From positions 1-5,494 of the forward strand of contig JALTDM010000315.1 of the NCBI GenBank assembly GCA_027074135.1: a stretch of DNA of 5,494 bases, in the 5' to 3' direction. Of the stretch, positions 1-5,494 are shown one piece after another; the stretch's first letter is position 1; every line of letters starts with the position of its first letter. The notes under the pieces are model-generated. The model worked only from the letters and a program-made list of their open reading frames with translations. It was not told where the DNA came from and did no database searches. Position numbers and translations under genes: made by a program. Source of the DNA: Bacteroidales bacterium (lineage in GTDB: Bacteria > Bacteroidota > Bacteroidia > Bacteroidales > JALTDM01).

Positions 1-53
1 TTTTTTTACAACGAATGAAATCTAATCTGAAAACCAAAATTTTACAATTTACA

Positions 54-1346
54 TCAATATTCCCCTTCCAAATGATATTCTCCCGAATCCGTTATATTCA
101 CTTCATACCATTCACCAATTTTTAAATCAATGTCCGTCTTTACAAGTACTTCATTATCCACTTCGGGAGAATCATATTCTGTTCTGCCAATATAAATACC
201 GTCCTGTAAATCTTCAATCAGAACATCTAATGTTTTTCCCACATACTTTTTATTTACTTCGGCAGCAATTCCTTTTTGCATTTCCATTATGGCATTAAGC
301 CGCTTAACTTTTGAAATACGTGAAATGTTATCTTCCATCTTTTCAAATGCAGGTGTATGATCTTCGTGTGAATAAGTAAACCCACCCAATTTATCAAATT
401 TGAACTCTTTCAAAAAACTTTTCAATTCCCTGTAATCTTTCAAAGTTTCTCCGGGATGACCAACAAGAACAGTTGTGCGCATAGATACATCAGGCAACAC
501 TTCCCTTATTTTATACAAAAGTTGCTCTGTTTGCTTTCTTGTAATACCACGATTCATAATTTTTAGCATATTGTCGCTGATGTGCTGGATAGGAATATCA
601 ATATAATTGCACACCGAATCATAACTTTTTATTACATCTAAAAGTTCCAATGGAAAACCTGCAGGATGTAAATATTGCAGTCTAATCCACTTAAACAACT
701 TCATTTCAGCCAATTTGCTCACAAGTTCAGGCAACATCATCTTGCGGTATCTATCCAAACCATAATAATTCAAATCTTGTGAAATCAGAATCAATTCACT
801 CACTCCATTTTTGGCAAGCAGTTTTGCCTCACCCAACAAATCTTCTAACTTTTTACTTCTATGGTTGCCCCTTATATATGGTATAGCACAAAAAGAACAA
901 TTCCTGTTACACCCCTCACCTATTTTCAAAAATGCAGTTGCATTACCGGTTGTAACAACCCGTTCTTTGAGATGTTCTGGAAAATATTTCAAGTGCAAAT
1001 CATCAAGCAGTTTTTTATACTCTTCAGTTCCGTAAAAACCGTCAACATCGGGATATTCTTCTTCCAATTCTTTCTTATACCTCTTTGAAAGACACCCCAT
1101 TACATACACCCGCTTAATCTTACCTTGTTCTTTCAGCCACAAATAATAATTAATGGTATCCAATGACTCCACCTTGGCATCTTCAATAAAACTACAGGTA
1201 TTGATAATTATATTCTCAGGTAAGTCTTTGTGTTCTTCCCACAAAACCACTGCTCCGTTCCGTCTCAATTGCCCCATCAAAACTTCACTGTCAACCGTAT
1301 TTTTAGAACAGCCAAGCGTAATTATCTTAAAAACAGGCTTTTTCAT
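54..1346 (-). CDS. rimO: Ribosomal protein S12 (aspartate-C3) methylthiotransferase RimO
   Basis: This is a radical-SAM methylthiotransferase that adds a methylthio group to a conserved aspartate of ribosomal protein S12; it acts in the cytoplasm. With the ATG at 1346 it has 430 residues, normal for the family. Order of domains: an N-terminal methylthiotransferase domain with the three cysteines of the auxiliary 4Fe-4S cluster (C13 in TLGCSKN, C51 in NTCSF, C85 in MGCLS); a radical-SAM core with CxxxCxxC at C146, C150 and C153 (GEGCNRNCSFCAIPYIRG); and a C-terminal TRAM domain from about residue 365. The TRAM sequence GRTEYDSPEVDNEV is typical of RimO and argues against its tRNA-modifying relatives MiaB and MtaB. 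I prefer the ATG at 1346 because it forms an ATGA overlap with the stop codon of the upstream glycosyltransferase gene; an in-frame TTG two codons earlier (1352) would give 432 residues. Translational coupling to that gene is likely. All catalytic cysteines are present and the frame is intact. Confidence 0.95.
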   Translation of the reverse strand: MKKPVFKIITLGCSKNTVDSEVLMGQLRRNGAVVLWEEHKDLPENIIINTCSFIEDAKVESLDTINYYLWLKEQGKIKRVYVMGCLSKRYKKELEEEYPDVDGFYGTEEYKKLLDDLHLKYFPEHLKERVVTTGNATAFLKIGEGCNRNCSFCAIPYIRGNHRSKKLEDLLGEAKLLAKNGVSELILISQDLNYYGLDRYRKMMLPELVSKLAEMKLFKWIRLQYLHPAGFPLELLDVIKSYDSVCNYIDIPIQHISDNMLKIMNRGITRKQTEQLLYKIREVLPDVSMRTTVLVGHPGETLKDYRELKSFLKEFKFDKLGGFTYSHEDHTPAFEKMEDNISRISKVKRLNAIMEMQKGIAAEVNKKYVGKTLDVLIEDLQDGIYIGRTEYDSPEVDNEVLVKTDIDLKIGEWYEVNITDSGEYHLEGEY

Positions 1347-2368
1347 TTCCAATTCAACTCCTTAAAATATTTTTTCCCTTTTACCTTATGTTGCCATAAA
1401 ATGCTTTTCGGATAAATCTCTTCAAAATTCCAAATCTTTGTTTTAGCCATATTTTCTTTTCTTGCTTTTCTGTGTTTATACATACACACATACGATTGGC
1501 AATGCGCTTTAACTACAGCTAAAAAGTGGCCAAACTTCAATTTAGGCAAAAATGTAAAAGCTATGGCTGTGTCAACCAATAAACGCCAAATTAAGAAAGG
1601 GAAAACACTTTTTTTGTTCTTGTAAATCATTACAATACTGTTGCGAAAATTAAGAAATGTCTTAAACGGCTTAGATGCATCCAAAGAAGCTCCTCCCACA
1701 TGATAAACAACAGAAGAAGGAGTAAACATTATTTTGTAACCTCTTGCTTTCAATCTCCAAGCCAGATCAATTTCTTCCATGTGTGCAAAAAAATACTCGT
1801 CAAATCCTCCCACTTCAAAAAACAACTTGCTTTTAATCAAAAATGCTGCACCACTAGCCCAAAAGATCTCTATCTCACTGTCGTATTGACCTTCGTCTTT
1901 CTCCACTACGTCACCAATTCTGCCACGGCAAAACGGATAAAAATCCCTGTCCAAAAAACCACCGGCCGCACCTGCGTGTTCAAAATATTCTTTGTTACGA
2001 TACGACTTTATTTTTGGCTGAACTGCAGCTATATTTTCTTCTTTTTCAATTGTTGAAATCAATGCTTCAAGCCAACCGCCGGTAACTTCCAAATCTGAAT
2101 TTATAAGTGCAAAATACTCATAATCTTCTCCAATTTGTTTCAACCCGCGATTGTATCCACCTGCAAATCCGTAATTTTTATCGAGTTTTATCAATTTTAT
2201 TTGAGGATATTCCTTTTCCAGAAAATTCATACTGTCATCACTAGAATTATTGTCAATAACCCAAACATCTGCAAGTTCCTGCGGAGTGTTATTTACAACA
2301 GAAGGCAAAAACTTATTGAGCAACTCTTTCCCGTTCCAATTTAAAATTACAACTGCTGTTTTCTTCAT
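1343..2368 (-). CDS. Family 2 glycosyltransferase, rhamnosyltransferase-like
   Basis: This 341-residue protein has a GT-A fold of glycosyltransferase family 2, the inverting type that transfers a sugar from a nucleotide-sugar donor. The N-terminus reads VVILNWNG (7-13), the nucleotide-binding strand ends in VIDNNSSDD (37-45), and NYGFAGGYNRG (65-75) is typical of the WbbL/rhamnosyltransferase-like branch. The DxD-equivalent metal site is NSDLEV (90-95), the acceptor-side segment is ASGAAFLIK (171-179), and the putative catalytic acid motif is HMEEIDLAWR (196-205), followed by VVYHVGG (220-226). A hydrophobic stretch at about 254-274 near the C-terminus may associate with the membrane; there is no signal peptide, so it should act on the cytoplasmic face. 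The ATG at 2368 lacks a Shine-Dalgarno site, as is usual in Bacteroidota. It lies 115 bp after the polyprenyl synthase gene and overlaps rimO by 4 bp. No other polysaccharide genes are in view, so donor, acceptor and pathway (for example lipopolysaccharide or exopolysaccharide) cannot be named. Family assignment is secure; rhamnose specificity is not. Confidence 0.9.
   Translation of the reverse strand: MKKTAVVILNWNGKELLNKFLPSVVNNTPQELADVWVIDNNSSDDSMNFLEKEYPQIKLIKLDKNYGFAGGYNRGLKQIGEDYEYFALINSDLEVTGGWLEALISTIEKEENIAAVQPKIKSYRNKEYFEHAGAAGGFLDRDFYPFCRGRIGDVVEKDEGQYDSEIEIFWASGAAFLIKSKLFFEVGGFDEYFFAHMEEIDLAWRLKARGYKIMFTPSSVVYHVGGASLDASKPFKTFLNFRNSIVMIYKNKKSVFPFLIWRLLVDTAIAFTFLPKLKFGHFLAVVKAHCQSYVCMYKHRKARKENMAKTKIWNFEEIYPKSILWQHKVKGKKYFKELNWK
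1358..1363 (-). promoter_or_regulatory. Possible ribosome binding site (AAGGAG) before rimO
   Basis: The minus strand reads AAGGAG here, inside the last codons (Lys-Glu) of the glycosyltransferase gene. It lies 5 nt before the TTG at 1352 and 11 nt before the ATG at 1346, so it could serve either start of rimO and does not settle the choice. Because the hexamer also encodes protein and Bacteroidota seldom depend on such sites, it may be coincidental. Confidence 0.3.
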
Positions 2369-2438
2369 TTGTTTACTTTTTTATTTTATCTTCTCACCCC
2401 AATCAACTATCATCCCAACAAACAACTACCTATCAATT

Positions 2439-2463
2439 AACACATTAACACATTAACACATTA
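2439..2463. repeat. Tandem repeat, three copies of an 8-bp unit
   Basis: The plus strand has three perfect head-to-tail copies of AACACATT (2439-2446, 2447-2454, 2455-2462), followed by one further matching base. Degenerate relatives flank it (CAATT before; TCTAATTAACAAATTAA after, up to 2480). It sits in the 115-bp gap between the polyprenyl synthase and glycosyltransferase genes, right after the synthase stop codon in the direction of transcription. It has no dyad symmetry and no GC-rich stem, so it is not a terminator. It is most simply a short slippage-generated repeat. The rest of this gap holds nothing I can name. Confidence 0.85.
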
Positions 2464-2483
2464 TCTAATTAACAAATTAAAAA

Positions 2484-3476
2484 TCACTTCTTCCTTTCCG
2501 TCACAAAATATGCAAACGCTTCCAAATAAGGATAAATTTCACTGTCCGAATAAGGCTTGATAAATGAAATTGCTTTATCCCTGTATTCAATCATTTTATC
2601 CCGCGCATAATTAATACCGCCTTTTGATTTTGTAAAATCTATCACTTGATTGATTTCGTCTTTTGCCTTTTCTTTTTTTCGCACCACAGACATTATTTTT
2701 CTTTTATCCTTTTTATCCGCTACATTCAATGCATAAATCAGCGGCAAGGTAATTTTTCTTTCGGCAATATCATTTCCGTAACTCTTGCCTGTTTTTACGG
2801 TTTTGTCATAATCCAACAAATCGTCTTTTATTTGGAAAGCTATACCGATATTCAAACCGAATTGCTTCAAATCATCTACCTGTTTTTTGTTTGCACCGGC
2901 AGAAGCTGCACCTGCTTTTGTGCAAGCTGCAATTAAAGTTGCTGTTTTCTTTCTGATTATATCGTAATAAGTTTCTTCTTTGATATCAAGTTTTTTGGAC
3001 TTTTCTATCTGAAGTAATTCACCTTCACTCATTTCTTTTACAGCTTCGGACACTATTTCCAACAATTGGTATTCACCGCTGCCTACAGCTTCAAGCAACC
3101 CTCTTGACAACAAATAATCCCCCATCAATACGGCAACCTTTGTTTTCCAAATGTTATGCAATGTCAAAAATCCTCTTCTGTACTTGGCTTCATCAACCAC
3201 ATCATCATGGATAAGTGTAGCCGTGTGCATAAGTTCTATAAGCGTGGCTGCAACATAAGATGATTTAGGAGTCTCGCCATTATTCAAAAGTTTTGAAGAC
3301 AAGAATACCAAAATGGGTCTCATCTGTTTTCCTTTTGCCCTGAGCAAGTATTTTACGATAAGATTTAAGGTAAACACTTCCGACATCATTGCTTTGCGGA
3401 AGTATTTGTTAAATTCCGATAATTCGTTTTTTATGGGAGTTTTTATATAGTTTAAGTCCAATACCACTACAAACAA
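2484..3476 (-). CDS. trans-Polyprenyl diphosphate synthase (IspB-like)
   Basis: This is an all-alpha prenyltransferase that extends an allylic diphosphate with isopentenyl diphosphate units. Its product most likely supplies the side chain of a quinone, which in Bacteroidota would be menaquinone. In the 330-residue reading, the IPP-binding segment GKQMRP is at 49-54, the first aspartate-rich motif is DDVVD (91-95) within LIHDDVVDEAKYRRG, and the second is DDLLD (218-222) within QIKDDLLDYD; KKT (176-178) and GKSYGNDI (230-237) are also as expected. The first motif has no two-residue insertion, and the residues 5 and 4 before it are Ala and Thr rather than aromatic, which argues for a long-chain product instead of farnesyl diphosphate; exact length cannot be read. 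The start is uncertain: the TTG at 3476 lies inside a promoter-like TATATTTG, there is no nearby ATG, and GTG at 3467 or TTG at 3461 (giving MDLNYIKTP) are alternatives. The first in-frame ATG (3389) would delete conserved N-terminal sequence. It is the first gene of the leftward group and divergent from the hydrogenase genes. Confidence 0.92.
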   Translation of the reverse strand: MFVVVLDLNYIKTPIKNELSEFNKYFRKAMMSEVFTLNLIVKYLLRAKGKQMRPILVFLSSKLLNNGETPKSSYVAATLIELMHTATLIHDDVVDEAKYRRGFLTLHNIWKTKVAVLMGDYLLSRGLLEAVGSGEYQLLEIVSEAVKEMSEGELLQIEKSKKLDIKEETYYDIIRKKTATLIAACTKAGAASAGANKKQVDDLKQFGLNIGIAFQIKDDLLDYDKTVKTGKSYGNDIAERKITLPLIYALNVADKKDKRKIMSVVRKKEKAKDEINQVIDFTKSKGGINYARDKMIEYRDKAISFIKPYSDSEIYPYLEAFAYFVTERKK

Positions 3477-3500
3477 ATATACTATTGTAACGATAGCAAA
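3474..3500 (-). promoter_or_regulatory. Putative Bacteroidota-type promoter of the polyprenyl synthase gene
   Basis: The minus strand has a perfect TAnnTTTG element, TATATTTG (3481 down to 3474), the known -7 consensus of Bacteroidota primary sigma factor promoters. A TTTG that could be the -33 element lies at 3500-3497, but the TTG-to-TA gap of 15 nt is shorter than the usual 17-23, so the pair is suboptimal. Transcription would begin around 3470-3465. That would place the TTG at 3476 upstream of the transcript and leave an almost leaderless mRNA starting translation at GTG 3467 or TTG 3461. This is inferred from consensus only. Confidence 0.45.
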
Positions 3501-3523
3501 TTTACATTACAAAAACGAATTGC

Positions 3524-3543
3524 AAACTTTTTGCAGCAAGTTT
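3524..3543. other. Weak inverted repeat in the divergent intergenic region
   Basis: AAACTT (3524-3529) and AAGTTT (3538-3543) form a 6-bp dyad around an 8-nt centre, inside a stretch rich in TTGC/GCAA (TTGCAA at 3520-3525, TTGC at 3531-3534, GCAA at 3536-3539). It lies about 45 bp upstream of the polyprenyl synthase promoter and could be a binding site for a divergent regulator. A T-run follows on the plus strand, but no gene ends here, so it is not read as a terminator. Chance is a real possibility in such AT-rich sequence. Confidence 0.25.
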
Positions 3544-3683
3544 TTAGTAAAATAATATGCAACAAACTGATAAATAAAACATTATAAAAAAACACAAAGA
3601 TTTACCACATATCTCAAGAAGTTATAAAACATTTTTTGTATTAACAAAAATCATAAAAATAGCATTAAAACCAAATTAAAATT

Positions 3684-3720
3684 GTAATACTTCTTGGAAA
3701 AAGAGTATTACTTCTTTTCC
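3684..3720 (+). promoter_or_regulatory. Candidate operator or leader element: nested inverted and direct repeats
   Basis: Three overlapping symmetries are packed into 37 bp just before the ACT-domain gene. GTAATAC (3684-3690) and GTATTAC (3705-3711) are a perfect 7-bp inverted repeat separated by 14 bp. TAATACTTCTT (3685-3695) and TATTACTTCTT (3706-3716) are a direct repeat with 10 of 11 bases identical, with a 21-bp period, about two helical turns. GGAAAA (3696-3701) and TTTTCC (3715-3720) form a second inverted repeat. The element ends 29 bp before the ATG at 3750. A two-site operator or a leader-RNA hairpin are both possible. No clear TAnnTTTG promoter was found on this strand between 3477 and 3749. 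The repeats are seen directly; the regulatory role is inferred. Confidence 0.4.
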
Positions 3721-3749
3721 GAGATAAAAAACAAACTAATCCGGAAGTT

Positions 3750-4007
3750 ATGGCACTAACGGAAAAGAAAATAGGAACAGCTTTGATAATTATAAGTAAA
3801 GATTCGCCTTCCGTTGCAATTCTAAACAAGGTATTATCCGATTTTTCCAAAGAAATAATAAGCAGGCAAGGACTATCGCTTAAAGACAGGAATTACAACA
3901 TTATCAGTATAATTTTTGAAGGAAGTATCGACCGTATAAATTCACTTGCCGGCAAAATAGGCAGGCTGAACGGTATAAAAATAAAATTGTTAATCGCTAA
4001 AAATTAA
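3750..4007 (+). CDS. Small ACT-domain protein, TM1266-type putative [FeFe]-hydrogenase system regulator
   Basis: This 85-residue protein is a single ACT-like domain with the pattern strand-helix-strand-strand-helix-strand: KKIGTALIIISKD, then the helix around residues 20-37 ending in SKEIISRQGL, NYNIISIIFEG, the helix INSLAGKIGRLNG, and IKIKLLIAKN. The pieces SGKLG/AGKIGRLNGIKIK and 'IISRQGLSLKD' resemble the TM1266 family, small proteins repeatedly found beside hydE, hydF and hydG and named 'iron-only hydrogenase system regulator' (TIGR03959-like, from memory). It contains no DNA-binding segment that I can see, so a direct repressor role is not shown; the family's function is, to my knowledge, not established, and metal or small-ligand sensing is conjecture. 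It has no cysteines and no membrane segment. The ATG at 3750 is preceded by GGAAG only 2 nt away, too close for a normal Shine-Dalgarno site. It sits 6 bp before hydG, so the two are almost certainly cotranscribed. The assignment rests on length, fold pattern and this neighbour. Confidence 0.85.
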   Translation: MALTEKKIGTALIIISKDSPSVAILNKVLSDFSKEIISRQGLSLKDRNYNIISIIFEGSIDRINSLAGKIGRLNGIKIKLLIAKN

Positions 4008-4013
4008 AAAGTT

Positions 4014-5441
4014 ATGAAATTCAATCCAGAAAAATACAGAATCCCCGATGAACCAATGAAACCGTTTATTGACGAAGGGGAAATTTATGAGTTTTTGGAA
4101 AAAACAAAAAATCCGGACAAACAAAGGGTAAAAGACATCATCCAAAAATCATTAAACAAAAACAGGCTTACACTTGAAGATACTGCATACCTGATAAATG
4201 CTAACGACCCGGAACTTATTGAAGAAATAAAAGAAGGTGCCCGCGAACTGAAAAGGAAAATCTACGGTGACAGAATAGTGCTTTTTGCTCCGCTTTATGT
4301 AGGTAACTTGTGCACAAACAATTGTGCTTATTGTGGATACAGGGTAACAAACAAAGCTGTAAAACGCCTCACACTCAAAGGCAAGGAACTGATAGAACAA
4401 GTTGAAGCCCTTGAAGACGACGGACACAAACGTTTAATTCTTGTGTTTGGTGAGCACCCCATGTATGATGCCAACTTTATTGCAGAAACAGTTAGAACCG
4501 TTTATAAAGTAAAAAAAGGCAACGGTGAAATCCGTCGTGTAAACATAAATGCCGCACCTTTGGATATAGAAGGCTACAAAATCGTAAAAGAAGCAGGCAT
4601 AGGTACATATCAAATTTTTCAAGAAACTTACCACCGCCCAACCTACGACAAAGTGCACAGGGGCGGAAAGAAAAAAGACTACGACTGGCGTCTTACTGCT
4701 CTCGACAGAGCACAAGAAGCACTTATTGACGATGTTGGAATAGGTGCTTTGTTCGGACTTTATGATTGGCGTTTTGAAGTAATGGCACTTATAAGGCATG
4801 TAAACCATTTTGAAGCGGTTTATAACATCGGACCACATACCATTTCATTTCCTCGTATCCAAAACGCATTCAACTTGGATATAGACAAATCAAACTTGGT
4901 AAGCGATAAAGATTTCACTAAACTTGTTGCAATATTACGCCTTGCCGTTCCTTATACAGGAATGATTCTTACCGCTCGTGAGCCTGCTCACATTCGTGAC
5001 GAAATAATGGGATTCGGAGTTTCACAAATTGACGGCGGTACAAATATTCAAATGAAAGGTTACACCAAAAAAGATAAAGAACAACGGCTTGACGAAGAAC
5101 AATTTGAAATTAATGACACCCGTTCTTTGGGAGAAATAATGGAAGACCTTATTGACCATGGTTTTATACCTTCATTTTGCACTGCTTGTTACAGACTGGG
5201 CAGAACTGGTGAACATTTTATGGAATTTTCCGTACCCGGGTTCATTAAAAGATTCTGCACACCAAACGCTATTTTGACACTGGCAGAATATCTGGAAGAT
5301 TATGCTACACCCGAAACAAAAGCCAAAGGTTACAAACTCATTGATAAAAACCTGAATCAAATGGAAAACGACAAAACCAAAGAAGAACTCATAAAAAAAC
5401 TCGGACAAATTAAACAAGGCTACAGAGATTTATATTTTTAA
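4014..5441 (+). CDS. hydG: [FeFe]-hydrogenase H-cluster radical-SAM maturase HydG (tyrosine lyase)
   Basis: HydG cleaves tyrosine with SAM to give p-cresol and a fragment converted to CO and cyanide, delivered as an iron-cysteine-CO-CN synthon for the H-cluster of [FeFe]-hydrogenase; it acts in the cytoplasm with HydE and HydF. The 475-residue length fits HydG and is about 100 longer than its relative ThiH. After a helical N-terminus (1-85), the radical-SAM motif CxxxCxxC is at C100, C104 and C107 (CTNNCAYCGY). The core barrel includes VFGEHP (144-149), INAAPLD (178-184) and FQETYHRPTYDKVH (202-215). H275 in GPHTISFPRI matches the histidine known to hold the labile iron of the auxiliary cluster. 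The C-terminal domain has the diagnostic CX2CX22C at C389, C392 and C415, which carries that cluster and separates HydG from ThiH. All key residues are present. The ATG at 4014 lies 6 bp after the ACT-domain gene with no Shine-Dalgarno site. It implies that the organism matures an [FeFe]-hydrogenase, whose other genes are outside this window. Confidence 0.97.
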   Translation: MKFNPEKYRIPDEPMKPFIDEGEIYEFLEKTKNPDKQRVKDIIQKSLNKNRLTLEDTAYLINANDPELIEEIKEGARELKRKIYGDRIVLFAPLYVGNLCTNNCAYCGYRVTNKAVKRLTLKGKELIEQVEALEDDGHKRLILVFGEHPMYDANFIAETVRTVYKVKKGNGEIRRVNINAAPLDIEGYKIVKEAGIGTYQIFQETYHRPTYDKVHRGGKKKDYDWRLTALDRAQEALIDDVGIGALFGLYDWRFEVMALIRHVNHFEAVYNIGPHTISFPRIQNAFNLDIDKSNLVSDKDFTKLVAILRLAVPYTGMILTAREPAHIRDEIMGFGVSQIDGGTNIQMKGYTKKDKEQRLDEEQFEINDTRSLGEIMEDLIDHGFIPSFCTACYRLGRTGEHFMEFSVPGFIKRFCTPNAILTLAEYLEDYATPETKAKGYKLIDKNLNQMENDKTKEELIKKLGQIKQGYRDLYF

Positions 5442-5494
5442 AATGATGCCGGAAAAACAATAAAAATTGTTAATCATAGTTAAAAAATACAAAC
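5442..5494. other. Non-coding tail after hydG
   Basis: These 53 bp follow the hydG stop codon. The only open frame starting here is a six-codon ATG-ATG-CCG stretch ending at the TAA of 5461-5463, too short to support as a gene. There is no GC-rich hairpin followed by a T-run, so no terminator is called and the operon may continue beyond the window. Confidence 0.5.

Noticed and set aside
1..53. Possible terminator or next gene downstream of rimO
   Set aside because: The 53 bp are AT-rich without a GC-containing stem, and no open frame with a start can be supported before the window ends.
1700..2056. Plus-strand open frame of 118 codons inside the glycosyltransferase gene
   Set aside because: It is antisense to a well-supported gene, and its product is a low-complexity mix rich in Phe, Lys and Ser with no recognisable motif.
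3524..3548. Hairpin followed by T-run that resembles a rho-independent terminator on the plus strand
   Set aside because: The stem is only 6 bp and AT-rich, and no gene ends upstream on that strand because the region lies between two divergent genes.
3751..3765. TGGCAC resembling the -24 part of a sigma-54 promoter
   Set aside because: It lies within the first codons of the ACT-domain gene and the matching TTGC part is missing at the required distance.
3665..3850. Minus-strand open frame of 61 codons across the start of the ACT-domain gene
   Set aside because: It overlaps the repeat cluster and the start of the ACT-domain gene on the opposite strand and has no recognisable domain or start signal.
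4434..4838. Minus-strand open frame of 134 codons inside hydG
   Set aside because: It lies antisense to the conserved radical-SAM core of hydG; its Phe/Tyr/Val-rich sequence is what antisense reading of such a gene produces.
4014..5441. ThiH (2-iminoacetate synthase) as an alternative identity for the HydG gene
   Set aside because: The 475-residue length, the CX2CX22C motif at the C-terminus and the neighbouring TM1266-type protein fit HydG; no thiamine genes are nearby.
5443..5463. Six-codon open frame immediately after hydG
   Set aside because: It is too short, has no ribosome binding site and no similarity that can be judged; it is consistent with chance.

Overview
The window looks like a chromosomal segment of an anaerobic or facultatively anaerobic member of the Bacteroidota. 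The reasons are its visibly AT-rich sequence, the near absence of Shine-Dalgarno sites in front of start codons, a Bacteroidota-type TAnnTTTG promoter element, and proteins that read like Bacteroidales homologues. This placement is an inference from style, not a database match.

The left part (54-3476) is read entirely from the minus strand. In transcription order it holds a trans-polyprenyl diphosphate synthase (IspB-like, probably making the isoprenoid tail of menaquinone), a family 2 glycosyltransferase of the rhamnosyltransferase-like type, and rimO, the radical-SAM enzyme that methylthiolates ribosomal protein S12. The glycosyltransferase and rimO share an ATGA stop/start overlap. The synthase is separated from the glycosyltransferase by 115 bp carrying three exact copies of an 8-bp tandem repeat. 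The three genes have no obvious common pathway and look like ordinary housekeeping neighbours.

Positions 3477-3749 are a 273-bp divergent intergenic region. It holds the probable promoter of the synthase gene at its left edge and, 30-66 bp before the rightward genes, a compact cluster of inverted and direct repeats that is a candidate operator.

The right part (3750-5441) is read from the plus strand. It holds a small ACT-domain protein of the TM1266 type ('iron-only hydrogenase system regulator'), followed 6 bp later by hydG, the tyrosine lyase that makes the CO and CN- ligands of the [FeFe]-hydrogenase H-cluster. This is the start of an [FeFe]-hydrogenase maturation locus. HydE, HydF and the hydrogenase itself are not in the window and would be expected downstream or elsewhere. 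The last 53 bp contain no recognisable gene.

I did not find a system that I can defend as undescribed. The most useful leads are the repeat cluster in front of the putative regulator gene and the conflict between promoter and start codon at the synthase gene. No RNA gene, CRISPR array, mobile element or convincing terminator was seen.
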